Shown here in pieces: positions 1 to 4,980 of a stretch of DNA of 5,016 nucleotides. The stretch lies in contig CALCSA010000226.1 in NCBI GenBank assembly GCA_937894185.1, positions 1 through 5,016 on the forward strand. Reading direction: 5' to 3'. Under the pieces are notes generated by a model. The model saw nothing but the letters and a program-made list of their open reading frames with translations. It ran no database searches and was not told where the DNA came from. The position numbers were made by a program, and so were the translations under genes. Source of the DNA: an uncultured Clostridia bacterium. Its GTDB lineage: Bacteria > Bacillota > Clostridia > Oscillospirales > Ruminococcaceae. Numbering within the stretch: the first letter of the stretch is position 1; each line of letters starts with the position of its first letter.

Positions 1-127
1 AGCGGCAAAAGGTAACGCCGCGCTGCCCTTTACGGAAGAAAAGCCACCTATGGCTTACGGAGCCAAGCCCCGCCGCGGCCCGAGGGGCAAGTGTGACTGC
101 GCTGCCCTTCGCGGAAGCGCCGCCCGC
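1..127. repeat. GC-rich intergenic segment with imperfect direct repeat and hairpins
   Basis: No convincing gene is seen here. A 19-nt unit beginning GCGCTGCCCTT and ending CGGAAG occurs at 20-38 and again at 99-117, differing at two positions. The second copy lies inside a hairpin (99-120, GCGCT pairing with AGCGC). Other self-complementary pairs are GCGGC at 2-6 with GCCGC at 17-21, and GCCCC at 67-71 with GGGGC at 84-88 enclosing the palindrome GCCGCGGC. Base composition changes sharply to AT-rich after about 130. This fits a dispersed palindromic intergenic repeat or the edge of a small non-coding element. The element may begin left of the window, and its family is not recognised. Confidence 0.4.
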
Positions 128-298
128 CCGACATCGTATTACCTTGCAGTCATTATAACATGGACATTATTCAAAATCTATATAGGGATTTGCCTTCCGC
201 TGTTTGCCATCTGGTAAATAATGCTACTGATATTGGCAGATTATCCGTTAAAAATAATGAAGAAACTGCATTTAAAGTTATTATCAGGGGGACAATAT
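128..298 (+). other. AT-rich leader upstream of the SLH-like protein gene
   Basis: This stretch separates the GC-rich repeat from the first gene and presumably holds that gene's promoter. Candidate elements are TTGCAG at 144-149 and TATAAC at 154-159, but no -35/-10 pair with 16-18 nt spacing is convincing, so no promoter is assigned. Open frames crossing it have no ribosome binding site and no recognisable protein. Confidence 0.35.
286..291 (+). promoter_or_regulatory. Ribosome binding site fixing the start at 299
   Basis: AGGGGG lies 7 nt before the ATG at 299. An in-frame ATG at 221 has no such site and would put 26 extra residues in front of a normal signal peptide, so 299 is preferred. 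Confidence 0.8.
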
Positions 299-1564
299 AT
301 GAAAATCAAACTGCTTTGCGCTGCTTCGGCTATTTTATTAATGCTGTCCGGGCCGACATTAACCATAAAAGCTCTCGAAAATCCATTTGCCATCCGCTCG
401 GTGTTGGGCCGCTCACCGGAACAAAAAAGCGTCCTTGTATCGGTGGAAGCTGGGCGTCTGCTGGAATTTTCCGCTGCCGATCTGGAGCGGAGGTTGGAGT
501 TGGAAAGAGGCTCTCTCCAAGGAGTCACCGTCACCGGACTCCCGGATTCCCAATTCGGCGGACTCTTTATAGACGGTGTAGAGGTGGCGGATTACGAATT
601 TTTAGAGCGGTCCCAACTGAATAAGCTGTGCTTTGCCGCTACCACCACCGTGGGGACCGCCACCATAAACCTGTTGCCTAAGGGGAAGGAGGAGAGCACG
701 GCTACTTTGAATATTCAGGTGCTGGCTCAGGCCAACCGGCCTCCGGTACTGGAAAGCCTTTCTCTGGAAACAGGGAAGAATGTCTCCGCCTATAGCTATC
801 TCACCGCTTGGGACCCCGACGGTGATCCGGTGCGCTTGCAACTGATCACTTCCCCACAAAAGGGAGAGGTGATCATTTCCGGGATGACTCTAGTCTATCA
901 GCCTTGGCAGAACAAAACAGGGGCCGATTCTTTTGTGCTCTGCGCGGTGGTCAGCAAAGGAGCCTACTCTCCGGAAATCGCCGTCAGCGTCTCCATCCAC
1001 AAGGATAAGCGCAGCTTTTATTACGCCGATATGACTCTTCACCCCAGCCAGTACGCCGCTTTGATGCTCCATGATGTGGGCGTTTATACCGGGGAGCAAA
1101 CCGGCGGCAGCTACTTCTTTCAGCCGGATTTACAGCGCAACCGGGCGGACTTTTTAGTTTGGATTCTCACGGCGGCAGGCATGGCCGACTCCATGACTCC
1201 CACGGTGAACACCGGGCTGCCGGGGGACGAAAAAATCCCCCTTTACTACAAGCAGTACGTCAAAAAGGCGATGGAGGAAGGGCTCATCTCCGCCAGCAGG
1301 GCCTTTGCATGGCAGGAGATTCCCACCCGGGCGGAATGCGTTGTCCTGACGGCCAGGGCCGCCAAGATCGGGGATGTCAAAACCTATCCCCTCACCATGG
1401 CCGATGCAAATGCCCTGCCCGACTGGTCGATAAAATCCTACCGGGACCTGTCCGCCTACCGCATGCTGGATTTGTATGACGGCTACGCCCATCCAGCAGC
1501 CCCCCTCACCAACGCTTACGCGGCGGATTTGTGCTGGCAGCTTTACAAGCACGCTCACCGATAA
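299..1564 (+). CDS. Exported protein with cadherin-like Ig domain and C-terminal SLH-like repeats
   Basis: A 421-residue secreted protein. Residues 1-25 form a Sec signal peptide (KIK, then a hydrophobic core from about 5 to 20, with likely cleavage after IKA). Residues about 45-143 look like a beta-rich repeat (LPDSQFGGLFIDG, then a hydrophobic strand ending in IQVL). Residues 146-233 form a cadherin-like/tandem Ig domain: it opens with NRPPV, carries the calcium-type motif DPDGDP at 172-177, then a VYQP strand and a closing VSVSI. Residues about 244-418 resemble three degenerate SLH units, seen in RADFLVWILTAAGM (about 282-295), YVKKAMEEGLI with PTRAECVVLTARAAKI (320-357), and ADANALPDWSIKSYRDL onward (368-418). 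In known families SLH repeats bind secondary wall polymers, so the inferred role is a surface-attached structural or adhesion protein. It is short for that class and has no catalytic domain. No terminator follows; the next gene has its own promoter. Confidence 0.75.
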   Translation: MKIKLLCAASAILLMLSGPTLTIKALENPFAIRSVLGRSPEQKSVLVSVEAGRLLEFSAADLERRLELERGSLQGVTVTGLPDSQFGGLFIDGVEVADYEFLERSQLNKLCFAATTTVGTATINLLPKGKEESTATLNIQVLAQANRPPVLESLSLETGKNVSAYSYLTAWDPDGDPVRLQLITSPQKGEVIISGMTLVYQPWQNKTGADSFVLCAVVSKGAYSPEIAVSVSIHKDKRSFYYADMTLHPSQYAALMLHDVGVYTGEQTGGSYFFQPDLQRNRADFLVWILTAAGMADSMTPTVNTGLPGDEKIPLYYKQYVKKAMEEGLISASRAFAWQEIPTRAECVVLTARAAKIGDVKTYPLTMADANALPDWSIKSYRDLSAYRMLDLYDGYAHPAAPLTNAYAADLCWQLYKHAHR

Positions 1565-1579
1565 TCACAAAGTCCGGCA

Positions 1580-1608
1580 TTGCTCCCTAGGCGGCGTTAT
1601 GCTACAAT
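1580..1608 (+). promoter_or_regulatory. Promoter of the M15 peptidase lipoprotein gene
   Basis: The -35 is TTGCTC (1580-1585), the spacer is 17 nt, and the -10 is TACAAT (1603-1608) with an upstream TG (1600-1601) making an extended -10. Transcription would begin near 1614-1616, giving a leader of about 25 nt. A 7-bp inverted repeat, GGCGGCG (1590-1596) and CGCCGCC (1617-1623), encloses the -10. Confidence 0.6.
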
Positions 1609-1639
1609 AAAAGTATCGCCGCCCAAGGGAGAGGATGCC

Positions 1640-2437
1640 ATGAAGGCTTTCGTTATACCGCTTTGCCTGCTTCTGCTGCTGACCGGATGCCATCCGGCAG
1701 GCGCTTCTCTTCCGAAGCCTTGGCAGGATGCCGTGGAGCAGGCGACATCGGTACAGGAGCAAGAAGCTCCTGCGGAATCGGAGCCTCCTTTAGCGGAGAA
1801 GACCGCCATCGAAGAGAATGAGTTTGCAGAAATCCTGTACTCCCCGGCGGAGGGCTTCGCCGTGCGTTCCCTTTTCAATGAGCTGGAAGAGAGGATCACG
1901 GGAAACTCCTGGCAGGAAAACGACTTCCTCGCCTTAGAGGATTTGAGTTACCTGACCTTACTTCATCTGGATTTTGAGGGGAACATTCGGCAGGGGGAGA
2001 TGATTGTCCACCACACTCTGGCCCGGGAAGTAGCCGACATCTTTTGGGAGCTTTATCAGGCCGAATACCCCATTCACCGGGTATCACTGGTGGAGGAGTT
2101 CGATTGTGACGATGCCGCTTCCATGGAGGCCAACAACACCTCCTGTTTCAACATGCGCCTGATTTCCGGAACCCGGCGCCCCTCCCATCACAGCTACGGC
2201 AGCGCGGTGGACCTGAACCCCCTGCAAAATCCCTATGTTACGGCAAGTGCGGTGCTGCCCTCTCGGGAGTATCTGGAGCGGGGCGATGCAAGACCGGGGA
2301 TGATCACCGAAGGGGACCTTTGCTACGAGGCCTTTGTCTCTCGGGGCTGGAGCTGGGGAGGCTACTGGCCTAATCCTGACTACCAGCATTTTGAAAAGCC
2401 AGTGGAGTCTGCCCGGCAAAATCCTAGCATAGAGTAA
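1640..2437 (+). CDS. Lipoprotein M15-family peptidoglycan peptidase (D,D-carboxypeptidase/endopeptidase type)
   Basis: A 265-residue protein that should hydrolyse peptide bonds in peptidoglycan stem peptides outside the membrane. Residues 1-17 are a lipoprotein signal ending in the lipobox LLTGC, with Cys17 the predicted lipidated residue. Residues about 20-65 are an acidic, Pro/Ala/Glu-rich linker. The zinc peptidase domain covers about 66-255. It carries SHHSYGSAVD (182-191), matching the M15 pattern SxHxxGxAxD with zinc ligands His184 and Asp191. It also has WGGYW (239-243) and DYQHFE (247-252), giving the third ligand His250 and the likely catalytic Asp247. The WGG and DxxHF arrangement resembles the M15C/CwlK-like branch (Peptidase_M15_4) more than VanX. 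Exact bond specificity (D-Ala-D-Ala or L-Ala-D-Glu) cannot be read from the sequence. The ATG at 1640 follows GGGAGAGG (1627-1634); a longer in-frame reading from 1580 would begin inside the -35 box. Confidence 0.88.
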   Translation: MKAFVIPLCLLLLLTGCHPAGASLPKPWQDAVEQATSVQEQEAPAESEPPLAEKTAIEENEFAEILYSPAEGFAVRSLFNELEERITGNSWQENDFLALEDLSYLTLLHLDFEGNIRQGEMIVHHTLAREVADIFWELYQAEYPIHRVSLVEEFDCDDAASMEANNTSCFNMRLISGTRRPSHHSYGSAVDLNPLQNPYVTASAVLPSREYLERGDARPGMITEGDLCYEAFVSRGWSWGGYWPNPDYQHFEKPVESARQNPSIE

Positions 2438-2457
2438 AAAGTATGCCAAAGCTAAAC

Positions 2458-2485
2458 TTGCTATGTTCATCGTGCACGGTATTAT
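2458..2485 (+). promoter_or_regulatory. Possible secondary promoter upstream of mntP
   Basis: TTGCTA (2458-2463) and TATTAT (2480-2485) are spaced by 16 nt in the AT-rich gap after the peptidase gene. It is weaker than the promoter at 2524-2552 and could be chance. No intrinsic terminator is visible for the peptidase gene in 2438-2523, so its transcript may run into the mntP leader and meet the riboswitch terminator. Confidence 0.25.
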
Positions 2486-2523
2486 AAGTATAAAAAACCG
2501 CATCAGAATAGGACTTTTCTTTC

Positions 2524-2552
2524 TTGACATTCCCGGGTGGCCGTGTTAGAAT
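2524..2552 (+). promoter_or_regulatory. Main promoter of mntP
   Basis: A perfect -35 TTGACA (2524-2529), a 17-nt spacer, and a -10 TAGAAT (2547-2552, 5 of 6 matches). The start would be near 2559-2560, directly before the riboswitch aptamer, which is the expected geometry for a transcription-controlling leader. No recognisable MntR operator overlaps it. An inverted repeat, CGGGTG (2534-2539) and CACCCG (2563-2568), flanks the -10, but its right arm is also part of the aptamer's first helix. Confidence 0.85.
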
Positions 2553-2559
2553 CCATGTG

Positions 2560-2702
2560 ATTCACCCGTGGGGGAGTAGTCAGCGCAATAGCGTGGCAAG
2601 TCAACATGCTGACCGTAATCGGTCTGGCTTGTCTTAAAAGGCGAGACTCACGTGTAACCCAAGTCCTTGGGGCTGTTGGGCTGCGCGTGGTTTTTATGTG
2701 GG
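2560..2702 (+). promoter_or_regulatory. yybP-ykoY (manganese) riboswitch aptamer
   Basis: The two conserved loop signatures of the yybP-ykoY family are present in order: L1 GGGGAGTAG (2571-2579) and L3 GGCGAGACT (2640-2648). A fold done by eye supports this. ACCCGTG (2564-2570) pairs with 2684-2691 (one bulged T at 2688), and CAGC (2581-2584) pairs with GCTG (2680-2683), leaving L1 as the bulge between these two halves of P1. Hairpins follow at 2590-2610 (GCGTG with CATGC), 2611-2624 (GACCG-TAAT-CGGTC) and 2658-2671 (CCCAA with TTGGG). In this family L1 and L3 dock to bind Mn(II) and usually switch on manganese exporters, matching the mntP gene downstream. Exact helix boundaries are approximate. 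Confidence 0.85.
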
Positions 2703-2738
2703 AAACCCAGACAGTCCAAAGGGATTGTCTGGGTTTTT
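2703..2738 (+). terminator. Intrinsic terminator of the manganese riboswitch (expression platform)
   Basis: A 15-bp stem (2703-2717 with 2722-2736, one G-U wobble) carries the tetraloop AAAG (2718-2721), and TTTTT follows at 2734-2738. It lies between the aptamer and the mntP ribosome binding site, so it is the likely point where transcription stops in low manganese. The left arm CCCAGACAGTCC can instead pair with GGGGCTGTTGGG-type sequence at 2670-2680, with one bulged G, giving a competing structure. Confidence 0.85.
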
Positions 2739-2774
2739 GTTGTGGCAAAGGCCCCGGCATGGAAAGAAGCGCAC

Positions 2775-2819
2775 GGGGGAAGATAACAATGCCGTCAAGG
2801 CGGCATCGATTCATCCCCC
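2775..2819 (+). other. Second structured element in the mntP leader (nested hairpin)
   Basis: GGGGGA (2775-2780) pairs perfectly with TCCCCC (2814-2819). Inside, ATGCCG (2789-2794) pairs perfectly with CGGCAT (2801-2806) around the loop TCAAGG. The two stems are separated by internal loops of 8 and 7 nt. It lies past the riboswitch terminator and 41 nt before the mntP ribosome binding site, with no T-tract, so it is not a terminator. It may affect mRNA stability or translation; it matches no RNA family I recognise. Confidence 0.45.
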
Positions 2820-2873
2820 ACAGAACGGGTTGCGTGAAAACAATGCAAGCCTTGATGTAAGAGGAGAGTAGAC

Positions 2874-3521
2874 ATGGGTTTTCTGGAGCTGTTTCTCATT
2901 GCCGTTGGTCTTTCGGCGGATGCCTTTGCGGTTTCGATCTGCACCGGGTTGACTTTAGAGAAGTTTCATCATAAGAAAGCGCTGATCACAGGGCTTTACT
3001 TTGGCATCTTTCAGGCAGCCATGCCCATGGTCGGCTATCTGGTGGGGCACTTTTTTGCGGATATGATTGTGGCCTACGACCATTGGATTGCCTTTCTGCT
3101 GTTGGCGCTCATCGGTGGCAAGATGATCCGGGAAAGCTACGAAAGCCCCGAATGCTGCAGTGATGCCTGCAAAATTTCCACCAGCCCTTCTGTGGCGGGG
3201 GAAGCCGCTCTGGAAGGGGAGGGCACGCTCTACATTACACAGGAGGCCTCCCTTGGTCCCGCCCGGATGCTGCCTTTGGCTCTGGCCACCAGCATTGATG
3301 CCTTGGCGGTGGGGGTGACCTTTTCCTTTCTGTCGGTGAGGATTGTGCCTGCGGTTTCCTTTATTGGCTTGACCACACTGGCCCTTTCCATGGTGGGCGT
3401 CAAGGTGGGCCACACCTTTGGCTCCCGGTACAAGTCCAAGGCGGAACGAATTGGCGGCGTCATCCTCATTCTCATCGGGCTGAAAATCCTGCTGGAGCAT
3501 TTGGGCGTCATCGGATTCTAA
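2874..3521 (+). CDS. mntP: Manganese efflux pump MntP
   Basis: A 215-residue inner-membrane exporter of the MntP (YebN/DUF204) family, which pumps Mn(II) out of the cell. It shows the two-fold repeat of the family: GLSADAFAVS (12-21, Asp16) and LATSIDALAVG (137-147, Asp142), the two acidic motifs within membrane helices. Six helices can be placed at about 3-24, 35-59, 65-85, 131-153, 157-178 and 192-211. The hydrophilic loop between helices 3 and 4 (about 86-130) is long and carries Cys94, Cys95 and Cys99, which makes the protein longer than E. coli MntP (188 residues). The ATG at 2874 follows GAGGAG (2861-2866) by 7 nt. Its leader holds a manganese riboswitch, so expression should rise with manganese; this agreement of switch and gene makes the assignment firm. 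Confidence 0.95.
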   Translation: MGFLELFLIAVGLSADAFAVSICTGLTLEKFHHKKALITGLYFGIFQAAMPMVGYLVGHFFADMIVAYDHWIAFLLLALIGGKMIRESYESPECCSDACKISTSPSVAGEAALEGEGTLYITQEASLGPARMLPLALATSIDALAVGVTFSFLSVRIVPAVSFIGLTTLALSMVGVKVGHTFGSRYKSKAERIGGVILILIGLKILLEHLGVIGF

Positions 3522-3548
3522 ACCCACCGGTTTTCCTTGGGACAGGCT

Positions 3549-3577
3549 TTGCGTGGGGCTGTGGTTTGTGATACAAT
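3549..3577 (+). promoter_or_regulatory. Promoter of the yjbQ-exonuclease III unit
   Basis: The -10 TACAAT (3572-3577) is preceded by TG at 3569-3570 (extended -10). The only -35 candidate at good spacing is TTGCGT (3549-3554, 17 nt), a weak match, so the extended -10 probably carries the promoter. Transcription would start near 3584. The string TGTGATACAAT (3567-3577) recurs exactly at 4913-4923 in the promoter at the right edge. Confidence 0.55.
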
Positions 3578-3585
3578 GAGTATCA
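3569..3585. promoter_or_regulatory. Perfect palindrome over the yjbQ promoter, possible operator
   Basis: TGATAC (3569-3574) and GTATCA (3580-3585) form a perfect 6-bp inverted repeat around AATGA. It covers the -10 element and reaches the expected start point, a typical repressor position. The regulator is not known from the sequence. Confidence 0.4.
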
Positions 3586-3590
3586 TCACC

Positions 3591-3596
3591 AAGGAG
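3591..3596 (+). promoter_or_regulatory. Ribosome binding site for the GTG start of yjbQ
   Basis: AAGGAG lies 10 nt before the GTG at 3607. The first in-frame ATG (3649) would remove the N-terminal strand of the fold and has no comparable site, so GTG is the chosen start. Confidence 0.75.
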
Positions 3597-3606
3597 CTGA
3601 TTCATC

Positions 3607-4020
3607 GTGTCGGTCCGGGAATTTAACCTTTCCACTCCGCGGGAAGGGATGATCAACATCACCGCTCAGGTGCAGCAGGCAGTGAAGGAAAGCGGCGTCA
3701 TCAGTGGGCTTTGCGTTGTCTTTACCCCTCACACCACGGCGGCCATTACCATCAACGAAAACGCGGACCCCGACGTGGTGCGGGATTTTATACTGGGAAT
3801 GGACACCGCCTTTCCCCATAGCAGGGCCTTTCGCCATGGGGAGGGGAATTCCCCCGCCCATCTCAAATCCAGCAGCGTAGGCTGTTCCGAAACCATTGTG
3901 GTGGAGCAGGGCCGCCTGCTGTTGGGAACTTGGCAGGGCGTTTGGTTCTGCGAGTTTGACGGTCCCAGAAGCCGCCGCTTTTGGGTGAAAATCATGTCCG
4001 ACGGGGGAGTGGAAGCATGA
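3607..4020 (+). CDS. yjbQ: YjbQ-family protein (UPF0047, secondary thiamine-phosphate synthase type)
   Basis: A 137-residue soluble protein, the usual length for the family, with family motifs along its whole length: FTPHTTAAITINENADPDV (39-57), HGEGNSPAHLKSS (77-89), GRLLLGTWQGV (102-112) and EFDGPR (116-121). His42, His77 and His85 are the conserved histidines expected to form the metal site. In E. coli, YjbQ has weak thiamine-phosphate synthase activity and can replace ThiE in a complementation test; its main role is unsettled, so the product name should be read cautiously. It uses a GTG start. The stop overlaps the start of the next gene as ATGA, so the two are very likely co-transcribed and translationally coupled. 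Nothing nearby belongs to thiamine biosynthesis. Confidence 0.93.
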   Translation: MSVREFNLSTPREGMINITAQVQQAVKESGVISGLCVVFTPHTTAAITINENADPDVVRDFILGMDTAFPHSRAFRHGEGNSPAHLKSSSVGCSETIVVEQGRLLLGTWQGVWFCEFDGPRSRRFWVKIMSDGGVEA

Positions 4021-4772
4021 AGCTGGTATCGTGGAACGTCAATGGGCTGCGTGCCTGTTTAAATAAGGGCTTTCTGGAGGCCCTTGAGGCACTGGACGCC
4101 GATATTGTCTGCCTGCAGGAGACTAAAATGGAGCAGGGTCAGGCGGAAATCGACCTGCCCGGTTATCACGAGGTTTGGAACAGCGCACAGAAAAAGGGCT
4201 ATTCCGGCACCGCTGTCTTTACCCGCCAAGTTCCCAAGGCCCAGTCTCTGGGGATGGGAGTGGAGGAAATGGACGGGGAAGGCCGGGTGATTCTGCTGGA
4301 TTACGAGGATTTCTATTTGATCAACGTCTACACCCCCAACTCCCAGCGGGAGCTGGCCCGTTTGGATTACCGCATGGAGTGGGAGGACACCTTCCGGGGC
4401 TTCCTGCAGGAGCTGGACAGCCGCCGCCCTGTCATCGTCTGCGGGGATATGAACGTGGCCCATCAGGAAATCGACATCAAAAACGCCAAGAGCAACCGCC
4501 GCAACGCCGGCTTTACCGATGAAGAGCGGGGCAAGATGACCCAGCTTCTGGAGGCAGGCTTTTCCGACACCTTCCGCACCCTACATCCCCACCGGGAGGA
4601 TGCCTACACCTGGTGGTCCTTCCGGGCGAATGCCCGAGAGCGGAACATCGGCTGGCGGCTGGACTACTTTCTGGCCTCCAACCGCTTAATGGAGCGGGTG
4701 ACCACCGCGGAAATCCACCCCCATATGATGGGGAGCGACCACTGCCCCGTCTCGTTGGAAATCGAACTGTAA
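4017..4772 (+). CDS. xth: Exodeoxyribonuclease III (AP endonuclease)
   Basis: A 251-residue enzyme of the exonuclease III/endonuclease-exonuclease-phosphatase fold, close to B. subtilis ExoA in length. It cuts DNA at abasic sites and removes 3' blocking ends in base excision repair. The active-site residues are in order: SWNVNGLR with Asn7, LQETK with Glu35, NVYTPNS with Tyr105, GDMNVAH with Asp144 and Asn146, YTWWSFR (197-203), GWRLDYFL with Asp216, and SDHCP with Asp241 and His242. The protein appears complete. The ATG at 4017 overlaps the yjbQ stop by 4 nt and has GGGGGAG (4003-4009) 7 nt upstream. A strong terminator 12 nt past the stop ends the unit. Family members differ in 3'-5' exonuclease strength, which the sequence alone does not settle. 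Confidence 0.96.
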   Translation: MKLVSWNVNGLRACLNKGFLEALEALDADIVCLQETKMEQGQAEIDLPGYHEVWNSAQKKGYSGTAVFTRQVPKAQSLGMGVEEMDGEGRVILLDYEDFYLINVYTPNSQRELARLDYRMEWEDTFRGFLQELDSRRPVIVCGDMNVAHQEIDIKNAKSNRRNAGFTDEERGKMTQLLEAGFSDTFRTLHPHREDAYTWWSFRANARERNIGWRLDYFLASNRLMERVTTAEIHPHMMGSDHCPVSLEIEL

Positions 4773-4783
4773 TGCTTTAACCC

Positions 4784-4807
4784 AACCGGCCTGAGAGGCC
4801 GGTTTTT
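4784..4807 (+). terminator. Intrinsic terminator after exonuclease III
   Basis: AACCGGCC (4784-4791) pairs perfectly with GGCCGGTT (4797-4804) around the loop TGAGA, followed by TTTTT (4803-4807). It marks the end of the yjbQ-exonuclease III transcript. Confidence 0.9.
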
Positions 4808-4829
4808 CCTTGCACCAACAGGGGTTATA

Positions 4830-4852
4830 CCTTCTGCCGGTGGGGTAGAAGG
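4830..4852. other. Hairpin in the gap after the terminator
   Basis: CCTTCTGCC (4830-4838) pairs with GGTAGAAGG (4844-4852), one G-U wobble, around a 5-nt loop. No T-tract follows on the + strand. It lies upstream of the right-edge promoter, so it is outside that gene's transcript. Its role is unknown. Confidence 0.35.
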
Positions 4853-4880
4853 AGCACCTTTCGGTTAAAATATCCATCAC

Positions 4881-4895
4881 ATACAAAAATTGTAT
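4881..4895. repeat. Perfect palindrome upstream of the right-edge promoter
   Basis: ATACAA and TTGTAT form a perfect inverted repeat around AAA, ending at the first base of the -35 box. The half-sites resemble NrdR half-sites, but the site is one base shorter in the centre than the NrdR consensus. ATACAAAAA is repeated directly at 4941-4949. Confidence 0.4.
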
Positions 4896-4923
4896 TGCAA
4901 TGAATGAATGGCTGTGATACAAT
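4895..4923 (+). promoter_or_regulatory. Promoter of the right-edge gene
   Basis: The -35 is TTGCAA (4895-4900), the spacer is 17 nt, and the -10 is TACAAT (4918-4923) with an upstream TG (4915-4916). The start would be near 4930, leaving a leader of about 50 nt before the TTG start at 4981. Confidence 0.65.
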
Positions 4924-4932
4924 ATGTAGTAC
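4917..4932. promoter_or_regulatory. NrdR-box-like operator over the -10 of the right-edge gene
   Basis: ATACAATATGTAGTAC matches the NrdR box consensus acaCwAtATaTwGtgt at 12 of 16 positions, including the central C and G spaced 9 apart. It overlaps the -10 element, as expected for repression of ribonucleotide reductase genes by NrdR. The match was made by eye against the consensus as I recall it. Confidence 0.45.
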
Positions 4933-4968
4933 TCAAAACAATACAAAAACGCAAGATGTTGAAAATAT

Positions 4969-4973
4969 GGAGG
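4969..4973 (+). promoter_or_regulatory. Ribosome binding site for the TTG start at 4981
   Basis: GGAGG lies 7 nt before the TTG codon at 4981. The ATG at 4968, just before this site, has no purine-rich sequence at normal distance, so TTG is the better start. Confidence 0.65.
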
Positions 4974-4980
4974 AAGAGCA

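Noticed and set aside
50..217. Open frame of 55 codons from an ATG at 50, crossing the GC-rich repeat and the AT-rich leader
   Set aside because: No ribosome binding site, sharp composition change inside the frame, and no recognisable protein; likely a chance frame.
221..298. Longer start (ATG at 221) for the SLH-like protein
   Set aside because: It lacks a ribosome binding site and would place 26 residues before a well-formed signal peptide; ATG 299 has AGGGGG at 7 nt.
1580..1639. Upstream TTG start for the M15 peptidase
   Set aside because: It begins in the -35 box, and the lipoprotein signal starts properly at ATG 1640.
2606..2860. 84-codon open frame across the riboswitch
   Set aside because: It overlaps the aptamer and terminator, which explain this sequence; only the last 23 codons, with their own possible ribosome binding site, deserve attention.
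3520..3534. Possible terminator after mntP (AAACC and GGTTT around CACC)
   Set aside because: Only a 5-bp stem with a short T run; too weak to call.
3567..3589. CRP/FNR-like site over the yjbQ promoter
   Set aside because: The left half TGTGA is present, but the right half and spacing do not match; the simple TGATAC/GTATCA palindrome fits better.
2955..3662. Long minus-strand open frame opposite mntP
   Set aside because: It is the complement of a gene with strong family motifs, and its translation is His/Gln/Gly-rich with no domain.
4686..4946. Minus-strand open frame from the end of exonuclease III into the intergenic gap
   Set aside because: It crosses the terminator and promoter region, has no ribosome binding site or domain, and is a shadow frame.
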